DNA of 16,188 nucleotides from Pirellulales bacterium (GCA_025924495.1 JAICIG010000148.1:1-16188); one strand, 5' to 3'. Counted from the first letter of the stretch, positions 1 to 8,928 are shown. Notes: a model not told the origin generated them from the sequence alone. A program made the numbers and translations.

Positions 1-2
1 AT

Positions 3-1280
3 CGAGAAGAAGACGAGGAGCAAAGCGCCGAGTCGATCATCGCCAGCTTGCAGCGACAGACTCGCGACACGCAGGAAGCGCTCGTCGGCGTATTCGGCGC
101 TCCCCCGATCCAAGGGCTCGGCACGACGGGCGGTTACAAGTTCGAAATGCAAGATCGCAGCAGCGCGGGGCTGGCCTCGCTGGAAGGCGCCACGCTCAAC
201 ATGATCGACGCCGTTCGCGGTCAGCCGGGCGTGACAGGCGCCATCACCAGCTTCCGCTCGAACACGCCGCAACTATTCGTCGACGTCGATCGCACCAAGG
301 TCAAGAACATGAACGTCGCCCTGAGCGACCTGTTCGATACGTTGCAGATCTATCTCGGCTCCGCCTACGTCAACGACATTACATTCCTGGGCCGCAACTG
401 GCAGGTTTACGCACAGGCCGATGCGCGTTTCCGCCGCCGGCCGGAGGACATCGCCAGGCTGAAGGTGCGCAACCAAAAAGGCGACATGGTTCCGCTCGGC
501 ACGATGCTGACGATCAAAGAGGTGGGCGGGCCGGCCGTTTACAACCGCTACAACATGTTTCCCGCCGCCGAGGTGAATATCGTCACGGCGCCGGACGTCA
601 GCTCGGGACAAGTGATCGGCATGGTCGACCAGATCGCCAAGAAGGATCTGCCCCCGACGATGGGCTATCAATGGACCGACCTGACCTATCAGCAGATTCT
701 GGCCGGCAACACGGCGATCTTCATCTTTCCGCTCTGCGTATTGTTCGTCTTCCTGACACACTCCGCCGAATACGAAAGCTGGACCTTGCCGCTGGCCATC
801 ATTCTGATCGTGCCGCTCAGCGTACTTTTCGCACTGGTCGGTTTGAACGCACGCGGTATGGACAACAATATCTTCGCTCAGATCGGGTTCGTGGTGCTGA
901 TCGGCCTGGCGGCGAAAAACGCCGTGCTCATCGTCGAATTCGCCAAGCAGCAGCAAGAGCACCATGGCATGACGCGGCGCAACGCGTCCGTCAGCGCGGC
1001 GAAATTGAGGCTGCGCCCGATTCTAATGACCTCGTTCGCCTTCATCCTCGGCGTCGTGCCGTTGGTGATCGCAAAAGGCGCCGGCCACGAAATGCGGCAG
1101 CAATTAGGTACGGCCGTGTTCAGCGGCATGCTGGGCGTGACGATCTGCGGCATCTTTTTGACGCCGGTGTTTTATGTCGCGCTGAAGGGACTTTCCGATC
1201 TCTTTGCCGGCGGTCCTGAGCGCCATCCTCCTCAGCCGGAAGTGATCGAAGAGCCCCCCGTGGCCGTGCTGGCCGATTAG
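3..1280 (+). CDS. RND (HAE1/AcrB-like) multidrug efflux transporter, C-terminal part; 5' end outside window
   Basis: The frame is open to the left edge, so this is the last 425 or so codons of a protein whose family is usually about 1050 residues. RND pumps sit in the inner membrane as trimers and use the proton gradient to push drugs and lipophilic compounds through an outer-membrane channel. What is seen is an AcrB-type periplasmic stretch (PPIQGLGTTGGYKFEMQD), the rest of the second periplasmic loop, then several strongly hydrophobic helices (IFIFPLCVLFVFL; LPLAIILIVPLSVLFALVGL; FVVLIGLAAKNAVLIVEFA; RPILMTSFAFILGVVPLVI; GMLGVTICGIFLTPVFYVAL). The sequence GLAAKNAVLIVEFAK followed by LRPILMTS is highly typical of HAE1 pumps. 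A proline-rich tail (PPQPEVIEEPPV) precedes the TAG stop. The gene converges on the hybrid kinase gene and overlaps its stop by 4 bp. The substrate cannot be told from this part. Confidence 0.93.
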   Translation, partial: REEDEEQSAESIIASLQRQTRDTQEALVGVFGAPPIQGLGTTGGYKFEMQDRSSAGLASLEGATLNMIDAVRGQPGVTGAITSFRSNTPQLFVDVDRTKVKNMNVALSDLFDTLQIYLGSAYVNDITFLGRNWQVYAQADARFRRRPEDIARLKVRNQKGDMVPLGTMLTIKEVGGPAVYNRYNMFPAAEVNIVTAPDVSSGQVIGMVDQIAKKDLPPTMGYQWTDLTYQQILAGNTAIFIFPLCVLFVFLTHSAEYESWTLPLAIILIVPLSVLFALVGLNARGMDNNIFAQIGFVVLIGLAAKNAVLIVEFAKQQQEHHGMTRRNASVSAAKLRLRPILMTSFAFILGVVPLVIAKGAGHEMRQQLGTAVFSGMLGVTICGIFLTPVFYVALKGLSDLFAGGPERHPPQPEVIEEPPVAVLAD

Positions 1281-3325
1281 CCAGCGTCGCGTTGGAGCGC
1301 TTCGTGCAGCACTTCTTGCAAGCGATCCCAGGCGACCGGCTTGACGAGATGATGATCGAACCCGGCATCGTGTGCCATTTTCCGGTCTTCCTCTTGCCCA
1401 TAGCCGGTCAAGGCGACAAGCTTGACCCGGTCGCCCAGCGGCGACATGCGCACCCGCCTGGCGACTTCATAACCGTCCATGCCCGGCAATCCGATGTCGA
1501 GAAAGATGATTTCCGGCTCGACGATCTCCGCCGACTCGAGTGCTTGCGCTCCATCGTAAGCCACGGTGACGTTGTGACCTACCGCCTTGAGCAACATGGC
1601 GAGCGTATTGGCGGCATCCTGGTTGTCGTCAACCACTAATAGTCGACGCGAGGGCAAGTCGAGCGGCTTCCGTCGGCCCATCGTTGCATCGGCGGCTTTC
1701 GGTTTCGCAACCGCCAGCGGCAGCCGCAAGATAAACTCGCTGCCCTGGCCCAATCCAGCGCTGCGGGCGGCGACCGATCCGCCATGCAAAACCGCCATAT
1801 TGCGCACGAGCGTCAGGCCGATGCCTAAACCGCCGCGAGACCGCGCCAGAGAATTGTCAACCTGCATGAACAGATCGAAAACGTGCGGCAGCACCTCCGG
1901 CGCAATTCCAATGCCGTTGTCGCGCACGGAAATCGCGGCATGATCATCGTCGCGGGCCAGCGTGACGACGATTCGCCCCCCTTTGTCCGTGTACTTTGCC
2001 GCGTTATTGAGCAAGTTCGTGACGACCTGCGTCAATCTCGTTGCATCGCCGCGAACCGTCAGCGGCTCGGCAGGGAGAACCGCCGAAAGCGCGTGCTCAT
2101 GAGATTCGATCATCGGCCGAGCGTTCTCAATCGCCTGGTTGATGATCGGCGTCAGCGCCAACTCTTCCATCTGCAGGCTGATCTGGCCGCGAGTGATGCG
2201 AGAAACATCGAGCAGATCATCGACGAGCCGCGACATTTGGCGGACCTGCTGATCGATAATGCCGCGGGCGGCCTCGACGTTCGGGTCGCCGCTCGGATGC
2301 CGCTCGAGGAACTCGACGGCGTGCATGATCGGCGCCAACGGGTTTCGCAATTCGTGCGCCAGCATCGCCAGGAACTCGTCTTTGCGCCGATCGGCGGCGG
2401 CAAGATCCTCAACGCGCTCCTGAAGTTCCGTCTCCAATCGCTTGCGATCGATGGCCATGCCGATCACGTCGGCCACGGTCTGCATGAACTGAAAGTCTTC
2501 GCCGGAAAAACTACCCGATCCGGCGGCATACGCGGACAACAATCCGAACTGCCGGTCGCCTGCCGAAATCGCCGCGTTCGTTTCGCTGACGGTTTGGCGC
2601 TCGTCGAAGAGGCCGGAGCGACCGAGCGCCGGCAACAATCTAATATCGCCGGCAAGACGGGCCTGGCCGGCAATGGCTTTGCTCTCTTCCGAGAGTTCGA
2701 GAGCGACGGCGCCGATCGCTTCTTCTTTCCAACCCGCTCCCGCGCGTAACTCAAGCGTCTGCGCAGCAACGTCAAGCTCCCACACGGCGCATCGATCGGC
2801 CCTCAGCGTGGCGGCGACGGCTTCGGTAGCAAGACGCATGAGCACATCGAGTTCGCGGCCCGCCAGCGCTTGCTGCGAAATGGACGCGATCGTCGCCTGT
2901 TGGCGGGCTCGCGTCGCCAGCTCATTATCGTGCTCCACGCGATCGGTGACGTCGTCGATGACAGTCAACGTGCCGAGAATCCGCTCGCCTTCCACCAAAG
3001 GAGCGATCCGCGCGCTCTGCTTCATCGTCCCCGACCAGTCTTCGTTCGTTCCAGAGTGCGCTTTCAGCAGATATTCGTGCAGCCGCTGCGCCAACACGAC
3101 GACCTGCCCGTTGAGCGCTCTTTGGTACGCGAGATCCAGTCGACGCCTCACCAAATCGGGAAAGATGTCGACCAGGCGCTTGCCGAGCACTTGTTCGCTG
3201 GAAAAGCCGGTTTTCTCCGCCAGCCAATTGTTCCACCCGTTCACGACGAGATTGGCATCGGTCGTCATGACCCCGCACTCGGCGAGCTGCAACATGCTCT
3301 CCAAGATCGTGTCATTCATCGACAT
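1277..3325 (-). CDS. Hybrid histidine kinase / response regulator (PAS-GAF-HisKA-HATPase-REC)
   Basis: This 682-residue protein is a soluble hybrid sensor kinase, with no membrane segment seen. Domains in order: PAS (about 8-130), GAF (about 145-295), a short coiled linker, HisKA with H-box HELRNPL (phospho-acceptor H324), and HATPase_c with N-box LLNNAAKYT (about 438), G1 DNGIGIAPE (about 469) and G2 GGLGIGL (about 498). The C-terminal receiver (about 560-675) has LLVVDDN (D566, D567), phospho-acceptor D610 in FLDIGLPGMDGYE, T640 and K662. The likely role is ATP-dependent autophosphorylation at H324 and transfer to D610 after the PAS/GAF domains sense an intracellular or redox/ligand cue; the cue is unknown. 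The ATG at 3325 is preceded by GGGAG at 8-nt spacing, which supports this start. It is the last gene of the che operon, 69 bp after cheC, so it could also have its own promoter. The stop overlaps the RND stop tail-to-tail. Confidence 0.93.
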   Translation of the reverse strand: MSMNDTILESMLQLAECGVMTTDANLVVNGWNNWLAEKTGFSSEQVLGKRLVDIFPDLVRRRLDLAYQRALNGQVVVLAQRLHEYLLKAHSGTNEDWSGTMKQSARIAPLVEGERILGTLTVIDDVTDRVEHDNELATRARQQATIASISQQALAGRELDVLMRLATEAVAATLRADRCAVWELDVAAQTLELRAGAGWKEEAIGAVALELSEESKAIAGQARLAGDIRLLPALGRSGLFDERQTVSETNAAISAGDRQFGLLSAYAAGSGSFSGEDFQFMQTVADVIGMAIDRKRLETELQERVEDLAAADRRKDEFLAMLAHELRNPLAPIMHAVEFLERHPSGDPNVEAARGIIDQQVRQMSRLVDDLLDVSRITRGQISLQMEELALTPIINQAIENARPMIESHEHALSAVLPAEPLTVRGDATRLTQVVTNLLNNAAKYTDKGGRIVVTLARDDDHAAISVRDNGIGIAPEVLPHVFDLFMQVDNSLARSRGGLGIGLTLVRNMAVLHGGSVAARSAGLGQGSEFILRLPLAVAKPKAADATMGRRKPLDLPSRRLLVVDDNQDAANTLAMLLKAVGHNVTVAYDGAQALESAEIVEPEIIFLDIGLPGMDGYEVARRVRMSPLGDRVKLVALTGYGQEEDRKMAHDAGFDHHLVKPVAWDRLQEVLHEALQRDAG

Positions 3326-3394
3326 GGCAACTGCTCCCGCAGTTCAAACGAAGATCGCAATGGAAGGCCAACCCACGGGCCCCATCAGCCATTC

Positions 3395-4030
3395 TCATGT
3401 TTCCTTCCCAGGTTCTCCAAGCGCCGACTGGGCCCAATTTTCGATCGCCTGGGTCAGTAAACTCAAGGAGGCGATGCCCAGCACAATCACCAGGCAGCCG
3501 GACACTTCGGTGCCGCGGATTCTAAATTGCGCTCCCACGATCAAGGCGTATTGCAGATCCTCTTTGCCAATCACGAGCGAATGCAGAAAGCCGCCGAGAT
3601 CTTCCAACGTCAGCCGGGGGACGGTAAAACCCAGCCGCACCTGCAACAGATCGCCAAAGATGCCCAGGCATGCATTTAACAAGATGTTGCCCACTTCACC
3701 GAGCACCTCCTTGGCCGCGGCGCCGAGGCGGTGGTTCGACTCTTCGAGCCCAGTCAGCAGTTCGACCAGCTTCACGGCGCCGGCATGATCGAGCACGAGC
3801 AAGGCATCGCCGCCCACGGCCCCATAGAAGATCTGGTGAACCGTGGCGACATCTCCCTGGACGAACTTGCCCAGCGATTCGGACATGCGGTCCATCGGCT
3901 GAATCTCGACCTCGGGAACTTCCAGATCGACCCGATTGTGGGTCAGTTCCGAGAGCGATGCCGCCGTGCGCGAAAAGGCGATATTGATCAGCTCGGTCAA
4001 AGCGTCTTTCTGCTGCGCGGTCAGTTCCAC
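3395..4030 (-). CDS. cheC: CheC-type CheY-P phosphatase
   Basis: This 211-residue protein has two copies of the CheC/CheX/FliY catalytic signature (D/S)-x3-E-x2-N-x22-P. The first is D9, E13, N16 and P39. The second is E112, N115 and P138, with glutamate (E108) in the first position instead of D/S. Having both motifs fits CheC rather than CheX, which has one. CheC proteins hydrolyse the aspartyl phosphate of CheY-P and so terminate the signal; in known systems CheC is often stimulated by CheD. No cheD is present in this operon. The start is GTG at 4030, with GGAGAG just upstream inside the cheY end. The gene overlaps cheY by 10 bp, which implies translational coupling. A C-terminal hydrophobic beta-rich stretch (GCLVIVLGIASLSLL) is normal for the fold. 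FliY can be excluded because no FliN-like domain follows. Confidence 0.85.
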   Translation of the reverse strand: MELTAQQKDALTELINIAFSRTAASLSELTHNRVDLEVPEVEIQPMDRMSESLGKFVQGDVATVHQIFYGAVGGDALLVLDHAGAVKLVELLTGLEESNHRLGAAAKEVLGEVGNILLNACLGIFGDLLQVRLGFTVPRLTLEDLGGFLHSLVIGKEDLQYALIVGAQFRIRGTEVSGCLVIVLGIASLSLLTQAIENWAQSALGEPGKET

Positions 4031-4395
4031 AGAGTCTCTCCTTGCAGGACCGCCTCGACCGATCGCAACACCTGCGGTCCTTGCAGCGGCTTCGTGACGA
4101 AGCCTAAAGCGCCGCCTTGCCGGGTCATCTCGCGAGTCGATGCTTGCACGTCGGCGGTGGCGATGACCACGCGCGCGTTGCCATCCAACTCGCGAAGCTT
4201 CTCCAATACCTCGAAACCGGTCATGCCTTTCATCGTAATGTCGAGCAGCACGAGATCAGGCTTGTCGAGAAAATAGCGCTCCAGGGCCGTCATGCCATCT
4301 TGCGCTTCGACCACTTCGTGCCCGGCCTCTTCCAGGATCTTGCGAGAGATCTGTCGAGACAGGCCCGAATCGTCCACCACCAGTATTCTCGCCAT
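4021..4395 (-). CDS. cheY: Single-domain response regulator, CheY
   Basis: This 124-residue protein is a receiver domain only. It shows all receiver landmarks: ILVVDDS with acidic pair D8/D9, phospho-acceptor D52 in LVLLDITMKGMTGFE, the switch threonine T80 in IATAD, and K102 in FVTKPL. CheY takes phosphate from CheA and carries the signal to its output. In flagellated bacteria that is the motor switch; here the target is unknown because no flagellar or pilus gene is in the window. The start ATG shares one base with the cheB stop (TGATG), and a strong GGAGG lies 7 nt upstream inside cheB, so translation is coupled to cheB. The adjacent CheC is the expected phosphatase. The protein has no effector domain. 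Confidence 0.93.
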   Translation of the reverse strand: MARILVVDDSGLSRQISRKILEEAGHEVVEAQDGMTALERYFLDKPDLVLLDITMKGMTGFEVLEKLRELDGNARVVIATADVQASTREMTRQGGALGFVTKPLQGPQVLRSVEAVLQGETLWN

Positions 4396-5435
4396 CAGAT
4401 CGCCTCCAGAATGGCTTCCGCCATCTCGTTGAGCGCGGCCGCTCGGTCACTGAGTCCAGCCTCGACGACCGAACGAGGCATGCCGTATACGACGCATGAA
4501 CTTTCCGCCTCGGTGATGATCTTACCCCCTTTCGCCTTGATCCAGGCGGCTCCCTTGAGACCATCGCTTCCCATACCGGTCATGACCACTCCCAATACCC
4601 GACCGCCGAAGACTTCGGCGGCCGATTGAAACAGCACGTCGACGGCGGGGCGATGCAACGTATCTACCGGACGCAGGTCCAAATGCACGACGCAGTCCCC
4701 CGCGGCTTCGCGACGGCACGTGATATGCTTTCCTGCCGGGGCAAGATAAACCGTGCCGGCGCTCAGTCGATCGCCTTCGGCCGCATGCACGACGCGCAGC
4801 TTGGCGCTCTCTGCCAACTTGGCGGCGAACAGCTCCGTGTACCCGACCGGCATGTGCAAAACGATGACAATGGGGGCGGGAAACTCCGCCGGCAACTGGG
4901 GGATCAGGTATCGCAACGCCTGCGGCCCCCCAGTAGAGATTCCCAATACGACGATATCGATTTCTCCGCGGCGCTGCAAGCGAATCGGCGCCCGCCGTGG
5001 CGGCTGTTGAGACGCCGTACGCAAGGCGCCGACATCAACCATCGCCGCCGCTTTGATCCGCGCCATCAGTTCGTCGCCGATTTCAAAGACCTTCTCGGTA
5101 GCCAACGCGGTCGGCTTCTGCACGAGATCGACCGCGCCCGCGCTGAGCGCCTCGATCGCCAGTTCGCCGTCCTCGCCGATCACGCTGACGATGACCATCG
5201 GCAGGGGTCGCCGCTGCATCTGGCGTTTCACAAATCCCACGCCATCCAGGCGCGGCATCGTCAAATCGACCGTCACCACATCCGGCTTCAGTTCTTCCAC
5301 GAGTTCGAGCGCTTCTTCCCCATCGCGCGCCGCACCGACGACCTCCAGGAACGGGCTCCGCGAAAGGATCTCCCTGAGTACTTTGCGCACGTAGGCCGAG
5401 TCGTCCACCACCAGCACTCGTGAAACTTTCTCCAT
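4395..5435 (-). CDS. cheB: Chemotaxis protein-glutamate methylesterase/glutaminase CheB
   Basis: This 346-residue protein has a receiver domain joined to a CheB methylesterase domain. Receiver (about 5-125): VLVVDDS (D11, D12), phospho-acceptor D57 in VTVDLTMPRLDG, S84 in the switch position and K107 in QKP. A proline/arginine-rich linker follows (about 135-158). Methylesterase (about 159-345): GISTGGP with nucleophile S167, H194 in VLHMP, and D291 in MTGMGSDG, giving the expected Ser-His-Asp triad. CheB removes methyl groups from MCP glutamates (and deamidates glutamines) when phosphorylated by CheA, giving adaptation. The start ATG at 5435 has AGGCGAGGG a few bases upstream and lies 13 bp after the cheR stop. 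Length and architecture are those of the full family, with no anomaly. Confidence 0.96.
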   Translation of the reverse strand: MEKVSRVLVVDDSAYVRKVLREILSRSPFLEVVGAARDGEEALELVEELKPDVVTVDLTMPRLDGVGFVKRQMQRRPLPMVIVSVIGEDGELAIEALSAGAVDLVQKPTALATEKVFEIGDELMARIKAAAMVDVGALRTASQQPPRRAPIRLQRRGEIDIVVLGISTGGPQALRYLIPQLPAEFPAPIVIVLHMPVGYTELFAAKLAESAKLRVVHAAEGDRLSAGTVYLAPAGKHITCRREAAGDCVVHLDLRPVDTLHRPAVDVLFQSAAEVFGGRVLGVVMTGMGSDGLKGAAWIKAKGGKIITEAESSCVVYGMPRSVVEAGLSDRAAALNEMAEAILEAI

Positions 5436-5448
5436 GTGACCCTCGCCT

Positions 5449-6366
5449 TCAGGCGCCCGAACGGCCTTCGATGCGCCAAACCGACTCGGACGCAGGGCAA
5501 ATCGACGCCGCAGAGTCTTTCGGCTGCTTGATGTAGACGAACGAGTCCGCGAGTTGACTGAGTTCGAAGCGGTCGGTGATCTGGTTGATCGACTCCGACG
5601 CTCCCAAGAACAGATAACCGGGAGTCGGCATGCGAGTGGCGAAATAGTCGATCGTTCTCTTGATTGCCGCGGCAGAAAAATAAATGAACACGTTGCGGCA
5701 AAAAATGACGTCGGCCTCCGCTAAATCGCCTATTTCCGCGGGACTTGCCAGGTTTACCAGCGACCAGCGCACGCGGGCGTGCAATTCCGGCGCAATCGCC
5801 CAGCCGCCGCCGGCGGCTTGTTGAAAATATTTGTCGCGAAGTCGCACCGGCAAATGGCGAAAGGCGCGGTCGCGATACAATCCGCGACGAGCCCGCTCGA
5901 GCGCGGCCGGACTGGCGTCGCTGGCGTAGATTTCGATCGGCGCACGCGCGAACCAATTCGCCTCGTCGAGCGCCATGGCGATCGACAACGGTTCTTCGCC
6001 GCTGGCGCACGCCGCGCTCCAGATCTTCAACGGCTTTTCGGGCCTCAGCGAGAAAAGCCGAGGAACGACCTCGTCCGCCAAGGTCCGGAACTGTTCCGAC
6101 TCACGCCAGAAATAGGTTTCCTGGGTCGACAAGGCATCCATCACCTGCCGCCACTCGTCGTCGACGTCGGAGTCGTATTTCAATTTATAATAGTAGTCCA
6201 GGAAGGTCCCCCCGCCGACGGCGCGAACGCGCTCGCTGAGTTTGTCCGCGAACAGCGATCGACGGTCGTCCTGGAAAAACAGGCCCGTCCGCTCGTGAAT
6301 CAAGTCGCGAAGTATCTGAAACACGGCGGGCGAGAGTTCTTGCGCGTCGGCATGCTGATCCGTCAT
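5449..6366 (-). CDS. cheR: Chemotaxis protein methyltransferase CheR
   Basis: This 305-residue S-adenosylmethionine-dependent methyltransferase would methylate receptor glutamates. It has an N-terminal all-alpha CheR domain (about 10-75), the [10 protein letters not shown] stretch (81-90), then the Rossmann domain. The SAM-binding motif is [10 protein letters not shown] (117-126), close to the classical SAACSTGEEP, and the catalytic-domain signature is [12 protein letters not shown] (219-230). No TPR extension is seen. The ATG overlaps the stop of the upstream MCP gene (ATGA), so the enzyme is made directly after its probable substrate. That MCP ends in a basic tail (RRKRK) and has no NWETF-like CheR-tethering pentapeptide, so methylation would not depend on such a tether. 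A 24-residue or so tail beyond the usual end ([10 protein letters not shown]...) is unremarkable. Confidence 0.95.
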   Translation of the reverse strand: MTDQHADAQELSPAVFQILRDLIHERTGLFFQDDRRSLFADKLSERVRAVGGGTFLDYYYKLKYDSDVDDEWRQVMDALSTQETYFWRESEQFRTLADEVVPRLFSLRPEKPLKIWSAACASGEEPLSIAMALDEANWFARAPIEIYASDASPAALERARRGLYRDRAFRHLPVRLRDKYFQQAAGGGWAIAPELHARVRWSLVNLASPAEIGDLAEADVIFCRNVFIYFSAAAIKRTIDYFATRMPTPGYLFLGASESINQITDRFELSQLADSFVYIKQPKDSAASICPASESVWRIEGRSGA

Positions 6367-8447
6367 TTGCGTTTGCGGCGTTGTCCGTTCTGATCGAGTC
6401 GGGCGGCGATGGAGGCGACGGCTTCGGCGTGCCCCTGCAGGTCGGCCGCGCCGCGGCGCGTTTCCTCGGCGCCGCGCAGGTTTTGGTCGGCGATCTGGCG
6501 AATGTCTGCCAGTCCGCTGAGGATTTCCGACGTGGCGGTCAGGTGCTCGCGGTTGGAGCGGGCAATTAACTTAAGCTGTTTCGAGGATTGTTGAGCGGCG
6601 TCGAGCATGTCTTGGGAAGCTCTCGTTTGTTCCTGCATCGCTTTGGCCAGTTGTTCGGATTGGCGTCGCATGGAATCGACGGCGGCATTGATCTCGGCGG
6701 CCGAGACTCCTTGGTCGGTCATGGCCTTCGTAACTTGTTCGGACTGCTGCGTCAGGGCCTGCGCCTCGTGCAGCACTTGTTCGCTGACTAGCCTCTGCCT
6801 GGCGATCGCCTGAACCGTCGAGGCCACGCCGCGCCGGATAGAACGAAGCGCCTCGTTGATTTCCTTAGCGCCGGCCGCCTGTTCCGAAGAAGCCTTTTTA
6901 AATTGTATGGCCAGCGTGTTGGTGCTCTGGCTGGCTTTGATAATCTCACGCGCCGCGCGGCCTTGCTCGGCCATGGCAATCGTAACCTGTTGGGCGCTGC
7001 GCCGCATCTGCGACGCCGCCTGGGCGATGGCCTGCGAACTCTTGGTCTGCTCGGCGGTGGAGGCGGCCGTCTGTCGGGCCTGCGCGGCCGTCGTGTTCAC
7101 GGCCGCGACCACGTCCTGACCGGCGCTAAGCTGTTCGTGCGAGGCGCGGGCAATCTGGCCCACCAGGTCGGCAGTCTGCTCAACACCGGCAAGGATTTTC
7201 TTCAGGCCGTTCATCCCCCCTTCCGCCAACTGGCCGCTCTCATCTGCAATTCTCAGGCCATCGTTGCCGGCTGTGACGGCTTCTTGGGCGACTTCCTGGA
7301 GCGATCGGATAATCGCGGCGATGTCGGAGGTAGCCTGGGCCGCGCGATCGGCAAGATTGCGAATCTCCTCGGCGACCACGGCAAAGCCCCGACCCGCCTC
7401 GCCGGCGCGCGCCGCCTCAATCGAAGCGTTCAGCGAGAGCAGGTTTGTTCGCTCGGCGATCAGGTTGATCGTATTGACGATACTGCTGATTTCGCTGGTC
7501 CGCTTGCCCATCTCGCGCATCACGCCCGCACTCTGGCTCATCGAATCGCGGACGCGGCCCAAGCCCTGAATCGTCTTTTGTACGGCCGCTCCCCCCTCTT
7601 CCGCCTCTCGCGCGATGCGGCGGGTGGTATCGTCTGCCTGTTTGGCGAGGCTGGCGATCGAATGAATCGAACGGTCGAGTTCGGTGACCGAGGCCGCCGT
7701 CCCGCCGGCGACTTCGGTGATTCTCTCGGCGTTCTGGGCGACGCCGGCAATCGAGTGCGACATCTGATCGAGCGAGTTGGAAACCTGATCGACGGTGGCC
7801 GCCAGGCTTTCGGCGGTGGCCGCGACCTCTTCGATGGAAGCCGCCATTTCGTTGATCGACGAAGACGTTTGTTCGGTCGCCGCGGTCAGGTCGACGGCGC
7901 CGTTCGCGACAATCTCGATCGAGCGAGTCATTTCCTCAATGGCGGCCGCCGATTCTTCCATCGAGCTTGCCAGCGCCTCGGTATCGGCGTTCACGTCGCG
8001 AATGGAAGACGCCATCTCTTGCATCACGTTGGTGACCTGCGCCGCGGACTTTGCCACGTCCTGCCCGACGACGACCACGGATTGAATCGAAGTGGTCGTC
8101 GCCTTGATGGAACCGGCGGTTTGATGGATGGCGCCGACCAGCTCCGACGTGTTGCCGTTGATCTGCTCGATCGACGAAGCGATCTCATTGATTCCCGAGA
8201 CGACCTGTTCCGTAGAAGCGGCGACCGACTCTGCCTGCGTCGTCGTCTCCCGAAGCGACGCGGCAGTTTGCTCGGTGCGGCGGACCATATCATCCAGCGA
8301 ATGCCGCTGCGATTCGACGCCGGACTCCACTCGCGCGGCGACCCCCGTCAACATCGCGGAACGCGAGGCGATCGATTCCGCTTCCTCTCGCAAGTTTGTA
8401 AGCTCCGATCCGCGTTGCAAAGCAGTCTGTCTCGGATTCGTCGCCAT
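6363..8447 (-). CDS. Soluble methyl-accepting chemotaxis protein made of tandem 28-residue coiled-coil repeats
   Basis: This 694-residue receptor has no membrane segment and no recognisable ligand-binding domain. Its centre carries the conserved MCP hairpin tip (about 328-365: [18 protein letters not shown], then [17 protein letters not shown]), which contacts CheA and CheW. The N-terminal arm has seven copies of an 11-residue core, (I/M/L)-x-(E/Q/A)-(M/I/L)-x-x-S-I-x-x-(V/I), starting at residues 86, 114, 142, 170, 198, 226 and 254: exactly 28 apart, or four heptads. The C-terminal arm has a different 28-residue repeat with starts at 453, 481, 509, 537, 565, 593, 621 and 649, clearest at 481, 565 and 593. 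The tail is basic (RRKRK). The frame extends upstream to 8690, but that part lies inside cheW. The ATG at 8447 has AGAGGA in front of it and sits 16 bp after cheW, so it is the chosen start. A soluble MCP recalls FrzCD of Myxococcus. Confidence 0.93.
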   Translation of the reverse strand: MATNPRQTALQRGSELTNLREEAESIASRSAMLTGVAARVESGVESQRHSLDDMVRRTEQTAASLRETTTQAESVAASTEQVVSGINEIASSIEQINGNTSELVGAIHQTAGSIKATTTSIQSVVVVGQDVAKSAAQVTNVMQEMASSIRDVNADTEALASSMEESAAAIEEMTRSIEIVANGAVDLTAATEQTSSSINEMAASIEEVAATAESLAATVDQVSNSLDQMSHSIAGVAQNAERITEVAGGTAASVTELDRSIHSIASLAKQADDTTRRIAREAEEGGAAVQKTIQGLGRVRDSMSQSAGVMREMGKRTSEISSIVNTINLIAERTNLLSLNASIEAARAGEAGRGFAVVAEEIRNLADRAAQATSDIAAIIRSLQEVAQEAVTAGNDGLRIADESGQLAEGGMNGLKKILAGVEQTADLVGQIARASHEQLSAGQDVVAAVNTTAAQARQTAASTAEQTKSSQAIAQAASQMRRSAQQVTIAMAEQGRAAREIIKASQSTNTLAIQFKKASSEQAAGAKEINEALRSIRRGVASTVQAIARQRLVSEQVLHEAQALTQQSEQVTKAMTDQGVSAAEINAAVDSMRRQSEQLAKAMQEQTRASQDMLDAAQQSSKQLKLIARSNREHLTATSEILSGLADIRQIADQNLRGAEETRRGAADLQGHAEAVASIAARLDQNGQRRKRK

Positions 8448-8463
8448 GGTTGATTCCTCTCGC

Positions 8464-8928
8464 TTAGTCGCCAATCCCAGGTGTATTCGAAGATTCATGA
8501 TTGAGCAGCCGCTCGATGTCCACGACAAACGCCATCCGGCTGCCGAGCAGCGCAATGCCTTGCAGATAGTTCGCGGCGGGCCCGACGAGCGCATCGGGCG
8601 GCGGCTGGATTGCGTCTTGTGGAATCTGCAGAAATTGCCGCGCGCTATCGACGATGAGGCCAACCGTTCGCCCGGCATGAGAGACCACAATCAAGCGCGT
8701 GCGCAGATCGTGTGGTTTCGTCTCGACGCCAAACCGCAGCCGCAGATTCACCGCCGGCACCACCTGGCCGCGTGAAAAAACAACCCCTTCGACAAACGGC
8801 GGGGCGTTGGGGACCGGCGTGACGTGCTCGATCATTTCCATGTGACGGACGAGATCGCTTGCCAGGGCATATTCGGCGCCAGCGACTTCGAACAACACGA
8901 AGCTTGATGTTTTGGCCGCAGTATTCAT
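8464..8928 (-). CDS. cheW: Chemotaxis coupling protein CheW
   Basis: This 154-residue protein is a single CheW/SH3-like domain. It begins [18 protein letters not shown] and continues with [32 protein letters not shown], cut here as two typical CheW blocks (about 30-48 and 49-67), then a conserved [16 protein letters not shown] segment near 78-94. CheW bridges the MCP tip to the P5 domain of CheA in the cytoplasmic array. The ATG overlaps the cheA stop (ATGA), with GGGGAGA about 8 nt upstream inside cheA. This supports the start and suggests coupling of kinase and adaptor synthesis. The C-terminal residues after FVVDIERLL ([11 protein letters not shown]) are likely unstructured. It is the only cheW in the window. 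Confidence 0.93.
   Translation of the reverse strand: MNTAAKTSSFVLFEVAGAEYALASDLVRHMEMIEHVTPVPNAPPFVEGVVFSRGQVVPAVNLRLRFGVETKPHDLRTRLIVVSHAGRTVGLIVDSARQFLQIPQDAIQPPPDALVGPAANYLQGIALLGSRMAFVVDIERLLNHESSNTPGIGD

Noticed and set aside
1883..2749. 288-codon plus-strand frame opposite the hybrid kinase
   Set aside because: It is arginine-rich with no domain and lies wholly within the kinase coding sequence, a typical antisense open frame in GC-rich DNA.
2673..3788. 371-codon plus-strand frame opposite the hybrid kinase and cheC
   Set aside because: It crosses two well-supported minus-strand genes and their gap, is Ser/Arg-rich and matches no family I recognise.
3395..4030. CheX or FliY assignment for the phosphatase
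   Set aside because: Two catalytic motifs are present (CheX has one), and there is no C-terminal FliN-like domain as in FliY.
6903..8453. Long open frame of 516 codons on the plus strand, opposite the MCP gene
   Set aside because: It is rich in R, G, D and L with no recognisable domain, and it mirrors the repetitive codons of the MCP. It is a shadow of the receptor repeats.
8448..8690. Upstream extension of the MCP frame (81 extra residues)
   Set aside because: The extension lies inside cheW in another frame, has no MCP-like or coiled-coil character, and the ATG at 8447 has a good ribosome site.
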